Source: Pseudomonas sp. B28(2017)
Lineage (GTDB): Bacteria > Pseudomonadota > Gammaproteobacteria > Pseudomonadales > Pseudomonadaceae
Length of the DNA: 64,000 nucleotides
Assembly (NCBI RefSeq): GCF_002113025.1
Contig: NZ_NEJH01000004.1
Span: 62,001-126,000 of the forward strand
Direction of reading: 5' to 3'
Below the pieces are notes generated by a model. It saw only the letters and a list, made by a program, of their open reading frames with translations. It was not told the DNA's origin and made no database searches. This document shows, piece after piece, positions 48,244 through 59,563 of this stretch. Made by a program: the position numbers and the translations under genes. Numbering within the stretch: the stretch's first letter is position 1; the number at the start of each line of letters is the position of its first letter.

Positions 48244-48341
48244 AGTGCAGCCTACAGACGGATAAGGCGGCGCATTTTAGCAGAGCCCATGCTTATCGGT
48301 AAGCTGCGATTGTCAGTGCATTTCATATCGGGGCGATAGTT

Positions 48342-49022
48342 TTAGCCACGTTCCGGCTGAAAACGCACGACAAAACCCTTGAGGTTCTGCTGGCGGTTGA
48401 GCAAGTCACGCAGACGGTCGGCTTCGGCGCGCTCGATCAACGGCCCGACAAACACCCGGTTTTTGCCGTCGGCGGTACGGATGTAGGCGTTGTAACCCTG
48501 GCTGCGCAGGGTTTTCTGAAGATTTTCTGCGCTTTCACGATTCGACAGGCTCGCCAGTTGCACCGACCAGCTGACAGACAAGCCATTGGCATCGACACGG
48601 CTTTGCGTGGTGTCCGGCTTGCCCGGAGCCGCCGCGATGGGCTGGGCAGGCGTTGTCGCAGGCTTGGCAGCCAGGGCCGGTGCTGGTGCTGGTGCTGGCG
48701 GCGGTGTAACCGGTTTGGCAGCCGCAGCGGTAGCCGGAGCTGGAGCCACCGGCGCAGTTGGCACCGCCGGCGCTTCCTGCTGGGCGATTTCGTCATCGCT
48801 CGGCACGGGCTCCTGAGGCAAGGCTTGCGGCTCAGGCACCACTACGGGCTCGACCCTCACCTGAGGCATCACAGGCGCCTGCGGAGCCGCAGGCGCGTCA
48901 ACCGTCACCTGGCGCTGCTCGTCCTGGCGGGAAAACAGCATCGGCAGAAAAATCACCGCCAGCGCAACCAACACCAGGGCGCCAACCATGCGCTGCTTGT
49001 ATGCCTTATCCAGCAATGCCAT
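48342..49022 (-). CDS. SPOR-domain membrane protein (DedD-like)
   Basis: 226 aa. Cytoplasmic start [11 protein letters not shown], one membrane helix (MVGALVLVALAVIFLPMLF), a long Pro/Ala/Val linker (residues about 40-140) and a C-terminal SPOR domain (VSWSVQLASLSNRESAENLQ, then GYNAYIRTADGKNRVFVGPL). Bitopic septal protein binding denuded glycan. Start at 49022 overlaps the folC end by 17 bp. Confidence 0.88.
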   Translation of the reverse strand: MALLDKAYKQRMVGALVLVALAVIFLPMLFSRQDEQRQVTVDAPAAPQAPVMPQVRVEPVVVPEPQALPQEPVPSDDEIAQQEAPAVPTAPVAPAPATAAAAKPVTPPPAPAPAPALAAKPATTPAQPIAAAPGKPDTTQSRVDANGLSVSWSVQLASLSNRESAENLQKTLRSQGYNAYIRTADGKNRVFVGPLIERAEADRLRDLLNRQQNLKGFVVRFQPERG

Positions 49023-50313
49023 TTGCCGCGTCCTCCGTGGAGCGCCGGGCCAGCCATTCAAGGGCCTCAGCGACACAATAAAATGATCCGAACAACAGGA
49101 TTTCGTCGTCGTTCGTGGCCTGGGCACACTGCCCTTCCAGGGCGGCCGCTACACTTTCGTATGACGTGACCGAAGCACCCAGACCTTGCAACGCATTATG
49201 CAAATCCGCAACCGGACGCGCCCGAGGCGAATCCAGAGGTGCGACAGCCCAGTGCTGGACACTAGCATTCAACTCGCCGACAACACCACCCAGGTCCTTG
49301 TCCGCCAGCAGCCCGAACACCGCCAATCGCTTGCCGACCGGCGGGCGACTGGCCAGGCGACGAGCCAGATACTCCGCCGCATGGGGGTTATGCCCCACAT
49401 CCAGCAATAGATTCAAGCGTTTGCCTTGCCACTCGAACTTACGGCGATCCAGACGACCGACCACCCTGGTTGCCCGCAGTGCCTCGATGATCTGCGCATC
49501 CACCCAAGGCAAGCCGAGCAACAAGTAAGCCTGCAACGCCAGCGCAGCGTTTTCCATCGGCAGATCGAGCAGTGGCAGGTCGCGCAACTCGACTGCCTGC
49601 CCTTGCGCATCGACACCGCGCCACTGCCAGTTGTGATCGGTCATGCCGAGATCAAAATCGCGTCCACGCAGGAAAAACGGGCAATTGAGCTCGCGCGCCT
49701 TGTCCAGCAAAGGTTGTGGCGGACGCAGATCGCCGCAGAGCGCAGGCGCGCCCTGACGGAAAATACCGGCCTTCTCGAAGGCCACGGACTCACGGGTATC
49801 ACCGAGATAATCCGCATGATCGACACCAATACTGGTAACCAGCGCCATGTCGGCGTCCACCACGTTGACCGTATCCAGACGACCACCCAGACCGACCTCC
49901 AGCACCACGGCATCGAGCCCGGAGCGCTGGAACAGCCAGAATGCCGCCAGGGTGCCCATTTCGAAGTAAGTCAGGGAGGTATCGCCGCGCCCGGCCTCTA
50001 CCGCAGCAAAGGCCTCGCACAGCTCGGCATCAGTGGCTTCGACGCCATTGACCTGCACCCGCTCGTTGTAGCGCAGCAGGTGCGGAGAGTTGTAGACACC
50101 GACTTTCAGGCCTTGCGCGCGCAGCAGGGACGCCATGAACGCACAGGTAGAGCCCTTGCCGTTGGTGCCGGTGACCGTGATCACCCGAGGCGCCGGCTTG
50201 CCCAGTCCCATGCGGGACGCTACCTGTTGCGAGCGCTCCAGGCCCATGTCGATGGCCGAAGGGTGCAACTGCTCAAGGTAGGCGAGCCATTCGCCAAGGG
50301 TACGTTGGGTCAT
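49006..50313 (-). CDS. folC: Dihydrofolate synthase / folylpolyglutamate synthase
   Basis: 435 aa, Mur-ligase type. ATP loop [60 protein letters not shown] and C-terminal [18 protein letters not shown]. It adds Glu to dihydropteroate and then to folates. Coupled to accD by a 4-bp overlap. Confidence 0.95.
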   Translation of the reverse strand: MTQRTLGEWLAYLEQLHPSAIDMGLERSQQVASRMGLGKPAPRVITVTGTNGKGSTCAFMASLLRAQGLKVGVYNSPHLLRYNERVQVNGVEATDAELCEAFAAVEAGRGDTSLTYFEMGTLAAFWLFQRSGLDAVVLEVGLGGRLDTVNVVDADMALVTSIGVDHADYLGDTRESVAFEKAGIFRQGAPALCGDLRPPQPLLDKARELNCPFFLRGRDFDLGMTDHNWQWRGVDAQGQAVELRDLPLLDLPMENAALALQAYLLLGLPWVDAQIIEALRATRVVGRLDRRKFEWQGKRLNLLLDVGHNPHAAEYLARRLASRPPVGKRLAVFGLLADKDLGGVVGELNASVQHWAVAPLDSPRARPVADLHNALQGLGASVTSYESVAAALEGQCAQATNDDEILLFGSFYCVAEALEWLARRSTEDAANGIAG

Positions 50314-51230
50314 AGGTTGGCAGGCACCGGTGGAACGACGATTTTCTCGACTGGCGCGGCGACGAACTTCGGCGTCGGCAGGCCCATCATTTGCGCCAGC
50401 AGGTTGCCCAGGCGCGGACGCAGCTCCTGACGGTCGATGATCATGTCGATGGCACCGTGCTCCAGCAGGAACTCGCTGCGCTGGAAGCCTTCCGGCAGTT
50501 TTTCGCGCACGGTTTGCTCAATCACACGCGGACCGGCAAAACCGATCAACGCCTTCGGCTCACCGACAATCACGTCGCCCAGCATCGCCAGACTGGCGGA
50601 AACGCCGCCGTAGACCGGGTCGGTCAACACGGAGATGAACGGAATGCCTTCTTCACGCAGACGAGCCAGTACCGCGGAGGTCTTGGCCATTTGCATCAGG
50701 GAAATCAGTGCTTCCTGCATCCGCGCACCGCCGGAAGCCGAGAAGCAGACCATCGGGCAACGTTTTTCCAGGGCGTAGTTGGCTGCGCGAACGAAACGCT
50801 CACCGACGATGGCGCCCATCGAACCGCCCATGAAGGAAAACTCGAACGCCGAAACCACGATCGGCATGCCCAGCAAAGTGCCACTCATGGAAACCAGCGC
50901 GTCTTTTTCGCCGGTCTGCTTTTGGGCAGCGGTCAGGCGGTCCTTGTATTTCTTGCCGTCGCGGAATTTCAGACGGTCAACCGGCTCCAGGTCCGCACCC
51001 AGCTCGGTACGGCCTTCAACGTCGAGGAAGATGTCGATACGGGCGCGGGCGCCGATACGCATGTGATGGTTGCACTTGGGGCAAACGTCCAGGGTCTTTT
51101 CCAACTCCGGACGATACAGCACAGCCTCGCAAGACGGGCATTTGTGCCAAAGACCTTCAGGCACCGAGCTCTTCTTGACCTCGGAACGCATGATCGAAGG
51201 GATCAGTTTGTCTACTAACCAGTTGCTCAT
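50310..51230 (-). CDS. accD: Acetyl-CoA carboxylase carboxyltransferase beta subunit
   Basis: 306 aa. N-terminal zinc ribbon with CPSC and CPKC ([20 protein letters not shown], then [18 protein letters not shown]) and the crotonase-type core ([53 protein letters not shown]). Works with AccA to move the carboxyl group from biotin to acetyl-CoA. Start at 51230; upstream frame lacks homology. Confidence 0.96.
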   Translation of the reverse strand: MSNWLVDKLIPSIMRSEVKKSSVPEGLWHKCPSCEAVLYRPELEKTLDVCPKCNHHMRIGARARIDIFLDVEGRTELGADLEPVDRLKFRDGKKYKDRLTAAQKQTGEKDALVSMSGTLLGMPIVVSAFEFSFMGGSMGAIVGERFVRAANYALEKRCPMVCFSASGGARMQEALISLMQMAKTSAVLARLREEGIPFISVLTDPVYGGVSASLAMLGDVIVGEPKALIGFAGPRVIEQTVREKLPEGFQRSEFLLEHGAIDMIIDRQELRPRLGNLLAQMMGLPTPKFVAAPVEKIVVPPVPANL

Positions 51231-51448
51231 GCTTTCTTTCTCCAGTACCGGCGGCCCGAACGCTCTGGTTCGCAGCCCCGTGTATGCCCTAGCGCTAAAT
51301 TCATGTGTGCGGCGACGGTCGATGGACTTGCCACGGTCAGCGCGAAACATGACCTGCGTGCAACCAGAAACCCTCGGATATGCCTGCTGTGTGCAGTGCA
51401 TCCGCTTTGTACAGTGCAGTGGACGGCGGCAGTCTGCCAGCCGTCACA

Positions 51449-52075
51449 TCAACAGGTGCTACCACGTACCGCTTTGATGAATGCCTGAATCTTTGCGTGG
51501 TCCTTGATGCCCTTGCTCGCCTCTACCCCGCCGCTGACATCCACGGCGTAAGGCCGAACGCGCGCAACCGCCTCGGCGACGTTATCCGGCGTCAGACCAC
51601 CTGCCAGAATGATCGGCTTGCTCAAGCCTTGCGGTATCAATGACCAGTCGAATGCCTCACCGGTTCCTCCGGGAACGCCTTCGACGTAGGTATCGAGCAG
51701 GATTCCACTGGCACTTGCATAAGCATCACAGGCCGCGGCGATGTCATCACCGGCCTTTACCCGCAATGCCTTGATGTACGGCCGGTGCCAGCCTTCACAT
51801 TCAGTGGCGGTTTCGTCGCCATGGAACTGCAACAGATCCAGCGGCACCGCGTCGAGGATTTCCCCCAGCTCGCAACGGCTGGCATTGACGAACAAACCCA
51901 CGGTGGTCACGAACGGCGGCAGCGCCTTGATGATCGAGCGCGCCTGCTGGAACGTCACCGCACGGGGGCTTTTGGCGTAAAACACCAATCCGATGGCATC
52001 CGCCCCGGCCTCGACGGCCGCCAACGCATCTTCCATGCGGGTAATCCCACAGATCTTGCTGCGAACGGCTGACAT
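51449..52075 (-). CDS. trpF: Phosphoribosylanthranilate isomerase
   Basis: 208-aa TIM barrel of tryptophan synthesis. [20 protein letters not shown] carries the catalytic Cys; [22 protein letters not shown] and [15 protein letters not shown] (catalytic Asp and phosphate site) complete the pattern. GGAG lies 10 bp before the ATG at 52075. The rest of the trp pathway is not nearby. Confidence 0.95.
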   Translation of the reverse strand: MSAVRSKICGITRMEDALAAVEAGADAIGLVFYAKSPRAVTFQQARSIIKALPPFVTTVGLFVNASRCELGEILDAVPLDLLQFHGDETATECEGWHRPYIKALRVKAGDDIAAACDAYASASGILLDTYVEGVPGGTGEAFDWSLIPQGLSKPIILAGGLTPDNVAEAVARVRPYAVDVSGGVEASKGIKDHAKIQAFIKAVRGSTC

Positions 52076-52138
52076 GTCGATACAACTCCAAGACAAATCC
52101 GGGAAAGTCCCGGATGGTAGCAAAAGCATTCGAGGGCG

Positions 52139-52963
52139 TCAGCCGCCAAGTTCCGAGAAGCCGGTCAGGAAGTGCGGACCGATGTAACGCTCGGGCAACT
52201 CGAACTCGTCACGGTACTCGACCTGGACCAGATACAAACCGAATGGATGCGCCGTCACGCCACCGGTCCGTCGAATCCGGCTTTCCAGCACTTCTTTCAT
52301 CCACTCCACCGGACGCTCACCGGCGCCGATGGTCATCAGCACGCCGGCAATGTTGCGCACCATGTGATGCAGGAAGGCGCTGGCGCGAATATCCAGCACG
52401 ATCATCTTGCCGTGACGGGTGACGCGCAGGTGGTGCAGCTCCTTGATCGGCGACTTGGCCTGGCACTGGCCGGCGCGAAAAGCGCTGAAGTCATGGGTGC
52501 CGAGCAGGTATTGAGCGGCCTCGGCCATGCGCTCGACGTCCAGCGGACGGTGGTTCCAGGTCACTTCTTCGTTCAGGTGCGCCGGGCGGATCTGATCGTT
52601 GTAGATCACGTAGCGATAACGCCGGGCGATGGCCTTGAACCGCGCATGGAAATGCGCCGGCATGACCTTGGCCCAACTGACACTGACGTCGTGGGGCAAG
52701 TTGATGTTGGCGCCCATGGTCCAGGCCTTCATCGAACGCTCGACCTGGGTGTCGAAATGCACCACCTGCCCGCAGGCATGCACCCCGGCGTCGGTACGCC
52801 CGGCGCACATCAGCGAAACGGGTGAGTCGGCGACTTTGGACAAGGCGTTTTCGAGGGTTTCCTGCACGGTGAGCACCCCGGATGCCTGGCGCTGCCAGCC
52901 GCGGTAGCGCGAGCCTTTGTATTCGACGCCCAGCGCGATCCGGAAAAAGCCTTCGGCAGCCAT
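52139..52963 (-). CDS. truA: tRNA pseudouridine(38-40) synthase
   Basis: 274 aa from Met 52963. GVEYKGSRYRGWQRQ, catalytic Asp in CAGRTDAGVHACGQVVHFD, RRYRYVIYN and AFLHHMVRNIAGVLMTIG are the TruA signatures. It modifies U38-U40 in anticodon arms. The start is uncertain: neither Met 52963 nor the upstream in-frame TTG (around 52993) has a Shine-Dalgarno, and more open frame continues to 53140. Confidence 0.9.
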   Translation of the reverse strand: MAAEGFFRIALGVEYKGSRYRGWQRQASGVLTVQETLENALSKVADSPVSLMCAGRTDAGVHACGQVVHFDTQVERSMKAWTMGANINLPHDVSVSWAKVMPAHFHARFKAIARRYRYVIYNDQIRPAHLNEEVTWNHRPLDVERMAEAAQYLLGTHDFSAFRAGQCQAKSPIKELHHLRVTRHGKMIVLDIRASAFLHHMVRNIAGVLMTIGAGERPVEWMKEVLESRIRRTGGVTAHPFGLYLVQVEYRDEFELPERYIGPHFLTGFSELGG

Positions 52964-53136
52964 TTCGGCGGCCGGGTTATCTATATTTGCCAAGGAGGGA
53001 CAGCCTGCTGATGTACCAAAGGCGGGCATTATAAGGCCGCCGGACGGGGATGCCAGAGAGATCTCCACTGACTGCTCCGGCAAAACAAAAACGGCAGCCT
53101 CAATGGGCTGCCGCTCTTTCACAACATACCGATCAC

Positions 53137-55764
53137 TCAAGCCAGGCGCGAAAGCATTTCCCTGGCTTCGCTCTTCTGCTCGTCACTGCCTTCGCTCACG
53201 ACCTCTTTGAGGATGTCGCGGGCGCCCTCGCTGTCGCCCATGTCGATATAGGCCTGAGCCAGATCGAGCTTGGTAGCGGCTTCATCGGTACCCGAGAGGA
53301 AGCCGAAGTCATCATCGTCACCCAGTGCAGCATCAGCCTCGGTAAAGGTCGGCTCGCCGATGCTGCTGGACAGGCTCTCCAGCTCGGCATTGACATCATC
53401 CAGCTCTGCCGCGAACGCATCCGGCGTGTCCATTTCGTCTGCCAGCGACAGATCGAAATCAGCCGGCAATTCCAGATCATCCAGCGCGACCTCAGGCACA
53501 GCCGTGGTTTCGGCAGCTGGAAAATCCTTCACCCCTGCATCCAGATCCAGCAGGAAGTCGTCTTCAGCCAGCATCGCCGGCGACGGTTGCGCACCGAGAT
53601 CCAGGTCAAGATCGAAGTCCGACAGATCGTCGAGGCTTTCCTTGATTTCAGTCTGTTGCTGCAGCACCGACTCAAAGCTCAGGTCATCGTCCTGCGGGAA
53701 CTCACCCAGATCTGGCAACTCTGCCACTTCAGGCTCCGGCGCGGGCGCAGGCGCCACAGGTGTGATCGCGTCCAGATCGTCCAGGCTCAGGTCGAAGGCG
53801 CTGTCGAGGTCGTCCTCGAACGGTGCCGGTTCTGCCGCCGGCGCCTGTGGCTCGTCGAGCAACAGATCCTTGACGTATTGCGCGTCCAGCTCGGCAGCAA
53901 CGGCGGCTGCCGCGATGCCACCGGCAGCCACCAGCGCCATGGCCGGGAAGCGGCTTTTGAGTTTTTCAACCTGGGCGAAATTGTCGCCATTGGCCACCAA
54001 CTGACGCTCCTGGCCGACGAACGCATCGCGGTCGCCTTGCTGGCCGTAGACTTCCATCAGCTTCAAGCGCAAGTCACTGCGCTTGGGCTCTTGCTTGACG
54101 CCGTCCTCCAGCAACGCGGCAGCCTGGTTCAGACGACCGGCATTGATGTGCGACTGAGCCTGGCCCAGCACGTCATCGGAACGCTCGGCAGCCGGCGCCA
54201 CCAATGGCGCGGCGATCGGCGTGGTCATCACGACCGGGGCAACCACTGGCGCTGGCGCGGGAGCAGGCGTCGCTGCAGTCGCCAGCTTCACGCTCGGCGG
54301 CGGAACTTCCAGGCCTTCGAAGCTGCTTTCCGGCAAGTCGAAATCGGCCGAGAACGGTTGCTCTTCGGCCAAGGCACGCGCCATGCGCATATGTTTCTCG
54401 GCTTCTTGCCGGGCTTTGCGGCGGCGTGCCAGCAACAACAGCAAGAGCAGCAGAATCACCGCACCGCCACCCATCAGGCCCAGCAGCACCGGATTGGTCA
54501 GCAACTCATTGAATTTCTGATCGTCGGATGCGGTCGGTGTCACCTCGACAGGTTTCTCGACCGGCGCCGGAGCTGCCTCGGGCGCCGCAGCCACTGGTGC
54601 AGGTGCAACCGGTGCAGTTTCTGCCGGAGCAGGCGCAGCCGCCGGGCTGGCAGCCAGCTCGGCGGACATTGCCGGGGCCATTGCGGCGGCGGGTGCGCCA
54701 TTCGCGCCCTCGGCCTGCAACTTGGCCAGTTGATTGTTCTTCAACTCAATCAGGCGTTGCAGCTTGTCCACCTGACTTTGCAGGTCGGCCATACGGCTTT
54801 TCAGTTCGGCGTTATCACGACGACTGGTGTCGAGGCTTTCCTGAGTCAGCGCCAGCTTGTTGGCGAGGGCCCTGGCATCTCCGGCAGCACCTTTGCCACG
54901 GTTCTTGCCGGACTCGGCGGAAACCAGGCTCAGCTTGTCACCGACCGCTTGAGCCGGAGCACCGTCGGTGCGAGCGCGATGGGTGGCGTCGAGCTGCTGC
55001 TGCCCTGCCCCGGGTTTGGCCACATAACGGCGCCCCTGACGCCAGGCCTTGTTTTGCGCGGCCACTTCGGCAACGGCCTTGGGTTGCGGCAGGCTCGTGC
55101 TCTGTGCCTGGTCCGGCATGCGCAGCACCTGGCCGGTTTTCAAGCGGTTGATGTTGCCATCAATGAAGGCGTCCGGGTTCAGTGCCTGGATGGCCAGCAT
55201 GGTTTGCTGGATCGAACCGCCATTACGCGCTTTTGCGGCGATTTCCCACAGGGTATCCCGTGGCGTGGTGGTGTATCGGGACGGCTTGGTTGCACCGGTA
55301 ACCGGCGCGGCGACGGATTGAGTCGGTACAGGCTGCGCAGCCGCCTCGGCGGTCTGTGGCGAGAATTTCGATGGATCGAGCAACACACTGTAGTCGCGCA
55401 GCAAACGGCCGTTCGGCCACATGACCTGAACCAGGAACTTCACCATGGGTTCGGAGAGTGGCTTGCTGGAGGTCACGCGCAGGATGCTTTTGCCGCTGGC
55501 ATTGAGCACCGGAGTGAAGGTCAAGTCATTGAGAAACGCCTGGCGATCGACACCGGCCTTGGCGAAATCTTCCGGAGAAGCCAGGCTCGGTACCACTTCA
55601 GCAGCGGTGAGATCCTTGACATCGAGCAGCTCGATTTCCGCTACCAGTGGCTGGTTGAGCGTCGATTTCAGGGTCAACTCCCCGAGCCCGAGGGCATGCG
55701 CCATACCGGAGGACAGCGCCGAGGCGGCCGCTATTGCTAACACCAGTTTGCGAACTTGAACCAT
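53137..55764 (-). CDS. fimV: FimV-like polar hub / pilus assembly protein
   Basis: 875 aa. Signal peptide (VRKLVLAIAAASALSSGMAH), conserved FimV N-terminus (LGLGELTLKSTLNQPLVAEI), a LysM-type peptidoglycan domain (PSRYTTTPRDTLWEIAAKAR ... LKTGQVLRMP), a coiled coil (KSRMADLQSQVDKLQRLIEL), one membrane helix (LLGLMGGGAVILLLLLLLLA), an acidic Asp/Leu-rich cytoplasmic region and the C-terminal TPR-like FimV domain (EGARDILKEVVSEGSDEQKS). In Pseudomonas FimV helps type IV pili, polar localisation and cAMP signalling. Start at 55764 follows AAGGATGAG. Confidence 0.93.
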   Translation of the reverse strand: MVQVRKLVLAIAAASALSSGMAHALGLGELTLKSTLNQPLVAEIELLDVKDLTAAEVVPSLASPEDFAKAGVDRQAFLNDLTFTPVLNASGKSILRVTSSKPLSEPMVKFLVQVMWPNGRLLRDYSVLLDPSKFSPQTAEAAAQPVPTQSVAAPVTGATKPSRYTTTPRDTLWEIAAKARNGGSIQQTMLAIQALNPDAFIDGNINRLKTGQVLRMPDQAQSTSLPQPKAVAEVAAQNKAWRQGRRYVAKPGAGQQQLDATHRARTDGAPAQAVGDKLSLVSAESGKNRGKGAAGDARALANKLALTQESLDTSRRDNAELKSRMADLQSQVDKLQRLIELKNNQLAKLQAEGANGAPAAAMAPAMSAELAASPAAAPAPAETAPVAPAPVAAAPEAAPAPVEKPVEVTPTASDDQKFNELLTNPVLLGLMGGGAVILLLLLLLLARRRKARQEAEKHMRMARALAEEQPFSADFDLPESSFEGLEVPPPSVKLATAATPAPAPAPVVAPVVMTTPIAAPLVAPAAERSDDVLGQAQSHINAGRLNQAAALLEDGVKQEPKRSDLRLKLMEVYGQQGDRDAFVGQERQLVANGDNFAQVEKLKSRFPAMALVAAGGIAAAAVAAELDAQYVKDLLLDEPQAPAAEPAPFEDDLDSAFDLSLDDLDAITPVAPAPAPEPEVAELPDLGEFPQDDDLSFESVLQQQTEIKESLDDLSDFDLDLDLGAQPSPAMLAEDDFLLDLDAGVKDFPAAETTAVPEVALDDLELPADFDLSLADEMDTPDAFAAELDDVNAELESLSSSIGEPTFTEADAALGDDDDFGFLSGTDEAATKLDLAQAYIDMGDSEGARDILKEVVSEGSDEQKSEAREMLSRLA

Positions 55765-55969
55765 TAGCTCATCCTTAGTTTGAACATTCCTCGGCCAGCG
55801 AGAAGGTATTGATAGCCGCTGCCGCAAGGCATTGCACACGACGGCGAGGGTCGTCGCGCGCGGTCATTTCATTGATGCCCCGGAAAGCCCCGCAGAGTGG
55901 CTCGCCTTCAGCATTCCGGCAAGCATAGGCTCGCCCGGAATCATTCGACAAATTGTCGCAAAGTATCTT

Positions 55970-56980
55970 TTACAGCAGGTCTTTTATCAACAACTCAGCC
56001 AACTGCACAGCGTTGAGCGCTGCGCCTTTGCGTACATTATCTGACGTCAGCCACAAATTAAGTTCCGACAGGTCGTCGATACCCTGGCGAACCCGCCCCA
56101 CATAGACCACATCCTGCCCTACCGCATCGCCCACTGGCGTCGGGTAATCGCCGGCTTCCACCAGCTCGATTCCGGGGGCGTCCTCCAGGGCTGCATTGAT
56201 CTTCGCCAGGTCGATTTCACTCGCGGACTGCAGGGTCACGCTATAGCTATCGCCAAAAAACACCGGGGCTTGAATGCAAGTGACGGAAATCTTCAATGAA
56301 GGCAACGCCATGACCTGGCGCAGCTCACGTACCAGGCGTTTTTCCAGCAACGTATGACCTTGCTCATCCGGTTTGCCGACCTGGGCCAACAGGTTGAAAG
56401 CCATTTGCCGGTCAAAGAATTTCGGCTCCAGCGGCCGCACATTCAGCAGTTCGGCTGTTTGCCGGGCGAGCTCAGTCACAGCTTCGCGGCCCTGGGCCGA
56501 TACTGCCAGGCTGGCGGTCAGGTTGATGCGCTGCAAATCGAGCAACACCATCAGCGGCGCGAGCACTACCGCCAGCGTGGTGGTCGACGGACTTGGACTG
56601 CTGACCTGGAACGGTTTTTTCAAGCCGGCCAACACCTGAGCGTTGGCCTCGGGCACGACCTGTGGCGCCTTTTCGGCCGGCAAGGCACCGGAGAGATCGA
56701 TCACCGAGCAACCGGTATCGGTCGCACGGGAAGCAAAACTCAATGAAACCGCCGGGCCGGCGGCAAAGAATGCCAACTGCACCTTACTGAAGTCGAACTC
56801 ATCGACCTCCCGCACCCGCACGCTCTTGCCGCGAAACGATACGGAACTGCCGGCCGATTCGCTGCCGGCCAGCAGGTGTAGGGTGCCGATCGGGAAATCG
56901 CGCTCTTCGAGAATCTGCACGAGTGTTTCGCCAACAGTACCGGTGGCGCCGATCACGGCAATATCAATGGACTGGCTCAT
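55970..56980 (-). CDS. USG-1-like aspartate-semialdehyde dehydrogenase paralogue, catalytic Cys absent
   Basis: 336 aa. Rossmann start IDIAVIGATGTVGETLVQIL and the dimerisation domain (FFDRQMAFNLLAQVG, VTCIQAPVFFGDSYSVTLQS) match the Asd family. At the site where true Asd has an Asn-Cys-Ser/Thr active-site motif, the sequence reads FQVSSPSPSTTTLAVVLAPL, so the nucleophile Cys is missing. This corresponds to USG-1, a non-catalytic paralogue whose role is unknown. Sits between fimV and asd as in P. aeruginosa. Confidence 0.88.
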   Translation of the reverse strand: MSQSIDIAVIGATGTVGETLVQILEERDFPIGTLHLLAGSESAGSSVSFRGKSVRVREVDEFDFSKVQLAFFAAGPAVSLSFASRATDTGCSVIDLSGALPAEKAPQVVPEANAQVLAGLKKPFQVSSPSPSTTTLAVVLAPLMVLLDLQRINLTASLAVSAQGREAVTELARQTAELLNVRPLEPKFFDRQMAFNLLAQVGKPDEQGHTLLEKRLVRELRQVMALPSLKISVTCIQAPVFFGDSYSVTLQSASEIDLAKINAALEDAPGIELVEAGDYPTPVGDAVGQDVVYVGRVRQGIDDLSELNLWLTSDNVRKGAALNAVQLAELLIKDLL

Positions 56981-57073
56981 GGTTTGACCTCTGGCGAAAC
57001 GCGGGGAGCGGCACTTTACCGGGTGGGTGGGATACAGGCAATTTCTGCCGGGGATTTGTAGTGTCTGTACCGA

Positions 57074-57143
57074 CCTCATCGCGGGCAAGCTCGCTCCCAC
57101 AGGGGTACGCATTCCAATGTGGGAGCGAGCTTGCTCGCGATGA
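57074..57143. repeat. REP inverted pair
   Basis: CCTCATCGCGGGCAAGCTCG and its inverted partner GGGAGCGAGCTTGCTCGCGA around a short spacer. The typical REP of fluorescent Pseudomonas, in the spacer between asd and the USG-1-like gene. Confidence 0.85.
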
Positions 57144-57183
57144 CGGAATATCAGGCAACCCATAAACATCAGGTTGCCGGAAA

Positions 57184-57222
57184 TAAAAAAACCCGCACCT
57201 CTTGCAAGGCGCGGGTTCTTTC
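57184..57222 (-). terminator. Terminator after asd
   Basis: On the minus strand GAACCCGCGCC, loop TTGCAAGAG, GTGCGGGTTTTTTTATT: stem with a T run just past the asd stop. Confidence 0.8.
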
Positions 57223-57236
57223 ATTGCGTCAGTCGA

Positions 57237-58349
57237 TCAACGCTCGAGCAGGATCCGCAGCATGCGACGCAGCGGTTCGGCCGCGCCCCATAGCAGCTGG
57301 TCGCCGACGGTAAACGCGCCGACGAATTGCGACCCCATGTTCAGCTTGCGCAGACGGCCAACCGGGATGTTCAGGGTGCCGGTGACCTTGTTCGGGCTCA
57401 GTTCCTGAATGCTGGTCTCACGGTTGTTCGGTACCAGCTTGACCCAAGGGTTGTGCTGGCTGATCAACCCTTCGATATCAGCGATCGGTACGTCTTTGTT
57501 CAGTTTGATGGTCAGTGCCTGGCTGTGGCAGCGCATGGCGCCGATACGCACGCAGATGCCATCGACCGGGATCGGGCTCTTGAAGCGACCGAGGATCTTG
57601 TTGGTCTCGGCCTGGGCCTTCCACTCTTCGCGGCTCTGGCCGTTCGGCAGTTCCTTGTCGATCCACGGGATCAGGCTGCCGGCCAGCGGTACGCCGAAGT
57701 TTTCGGTCGGGTACGCATCGCTGCGCATGGCTTCGGCAACACGACGGTCGATGTCGAGGATCGCGCTGGCCGGATCGGCCAGTTGATCGGCAACAGCGGC
57801 GTGAGTCGCGCCCATTTGCTTGATCAATTCACGCATGTTCTGCGCGCCGGCACCGGAGGCCGCCTGATAAGTCATGGCGCTCATCCACTCCACCAGGCCA
57901 GCTTCGAACAGGCCACCGAGGCCCATCAGCATCAGGCTGACGGTGCAGTTACCGCCGATGTAGTTCTTGGTGCCCGCGTCCAGTTGCTGGTCGATGACCT
58001 TGCGGTTCACCGGATCCAGAACGATCACCGCGTCATCCTGCATGCGCAGGCTGGACGCAGCGTCGATCCAGTAGCCCTGCCAGCCGGCTTCGCGCAGTTT
58101 GGGGAAGACTTCGCTGGTGTAGTCGCCACCCTGGCAGGTCAGAATCACGTCGAGGGTTTTCAGCTCTTCAATGCTGTAAGCGTCCTTGAGCGGAGCAATG
58201 TCCTTGCCCACGGACGGGCCTTGGCCACCGACATTGGAAGTGGTGAAAAACACCGGCTCGATTAGATCGAAATCCTGCTCTTCCAGCATCCGCTGCATGA
58301 GCACGGAACCGACCATACCGCGCCAACCGATCAGACCTACACGTTTCAT
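57237..58349 (-). CDS. asd: Aspartate-semialdehyde dehydrogenase
   Basis: 370 aa, making aspartate semialdehyde for lysine, threonine and methionine. [20 protein letters not shown] (NADP site), active-site Cys in [38 protein letters not shown] and [17 protein letters not shown]. Separate from the upstream USG-1-like paralogue, which lacks the Cys. Confidence 0.97.
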   Translation of the reverse strand: MKRVGLIGWRGMVGSVLMQRMLEEQDFDLIEPVFFTTSNVGGQGPSVGKDIAPLKDAYSIEELKTLDVILTCQGGDYTSEVFPKLREAGWQGYWIDAASSLRMQDDAVIVLDPVNRKVIDQQLDAGTKNYIGGNCTVSLMLMGLGGLFEAGLVEWMSAMTYQAASGAGAQNMRELIKQMGATHAAVADQLADPASAILDIDRRVAEAMRSDAYPTENFGVPLAGSLIPWIDKELPNGQSREEWKAQAETNKILGRFKSPIPVDGICVRIGAMRCHSQALTIKLNKDVPIADIEGLISQHNPWVKLVPNNRETSIQELSPNKVTGTLNIPVGRLRKLNMGSQFVGAFTVGDQLLWGAAEPLRRMLRILLER

Positions 58350-58415
58350 CGCAACTACACCTTCTTGAAATGTGGACCGCTGCCTTGTCTTGAATTTGGC
58401 AGCGGGCCCGAGAGA

Positions 58416-59498
58416 TTACAGATTCCGCAGCGCGGCGACTACTGCGTCACCCATTTCCTGCGTACCGACTTTAGTGCAACCGGCCGACCAGATATCACCC
58501 GTGCGCAAGCCCTGATCCAGCACCAGGCTGACGGCTTTCTCGATGGCATCGGCCGCAGCCTGTTGGTTGAAGCTGTAACGCAACATCATCGACACCGACA
58601 AAATGGTCGCCAGCGGGTTGGCAATGCCCTTGCCCGCAATATCCGGCGCCGAACCGTGGCACGGCTCGTACATGCCTTTGTTGTTGGTGTCCAGGGACGC
58701 CGACGGCAGCATGCCGATGGAGCCGGTAAGCATCGAGGCCTGGTCGGACAGGATGTCGCCGAACATGTTGTCGGTGACGATCACGTCGAACTGCTTCGGT
58801 GCACGCACCAGTTGCATGGCTGCATTGTCGACGTACATATGGCTCAGTTCGACTTCAGGGTAATCCTTGGCCACTTGCTCGACCACTTCACGCCAAAGCT
58901 GGCTGGACGCCAGTACGTTGGCCTTGTCCACCGAGCACAGCTTCTTGCCACGCACCATGGCCATGTCGAAACCGACACGGGCAATACGGCGGATTTCGCT
59001 TTCGCTGTACGGCAGGGTGTCGTAGGACTGACGCTCGCCGTTTTCAAGGGTACGGGTACCACGTGGTGCGCCGAAGTAGATGCCGCCGGTCAGTTCGCGA
59101 ACGATCAGAATGTCCAGCCCGGCAACGATTTCCGGCTTCAGGCTGGAAGCCTCGGCCAGTTGCGGGTACAGGATCGCCGGACGCAGGTTGCCGAACAGGC
59201 CCAGTTGCGCGCGGATTTTCAACAGGCCGCGCTCAGGGCGGATGTCACGCTCGATGGTGTCCCATTTTGGGCCGCCAACGGCACCCAACAGTACGGCGTC
59301 AGCTGCGCGAGCACGCTCCAGGGTCTCGTCGGCCAGTGGCACGCCGTGCTTGTCGATGGCCGCGCCACCGATCACGTCGTGGCTCAGCTCGAAGCCCAGG
59401 GCGAACTTGTCGCTGGCCAACTCCAGAACCTTGACCGCCTCGGCCATGATTTCCGGGCCAATACCGTCACCTGGGAGAATCAGAATCTGCTTGCTCAT
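58416..59498 (-). CDS. leuB: 3-isopropylmalate dehydrogenase
   Basis: 360 aa, third step of leucine synthesis. [40 protein letters not shown], metal/substrate site [20 protein letters not shown] and NAD site [20 protein letters not shown]. In the leuCD-methyltransferase-leuB order. Confidence 0.97.
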   Translation of the reverse strand: MSKQILILPGDGIGPEIMAEAVKVLELASDKFALGFELSHDVIGGAAIDKHGVPLADETLERARAADAVLLGAVGGPKWDTIERDIRPERGLLKIRAQLGLFGNLRPAILYPQLAEASSLKPEIVAGLDILIVRELTGGIYFGAPRGTRTLENGERQSYDTLPYSESEIRRIARVGFDMAMVRGKKLCSVDKANVLASSQLWREVVEQVAKDYPEVELSHMYVDNAAMQLVRAPKQFDVIVTDNMFGDILSDQASMLTGSIGMLPSASLDTNNKGMYEPCHGSAPDIAGKGIANPLATILSVSMMLRYSFNQQAAADAIEKAVSLVLDQGLRTGDIWSAGCTKVGTQEMGDAVVAALRNL

Positions 59499-59563
59499 GC
59501 TTTCCTCATGTCATCAGTCGGTGCGCCCTTGGGCACTCCCGGAAAAAGTCTATCGCTCGCCGC

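Noticed and set aside
53050..55740. 896-codon open frame opposite fimV
   Set aside because: Mirror of the repetitive Asp/Ala/Pro-rich fimV sequence; no motif or ribosome site.
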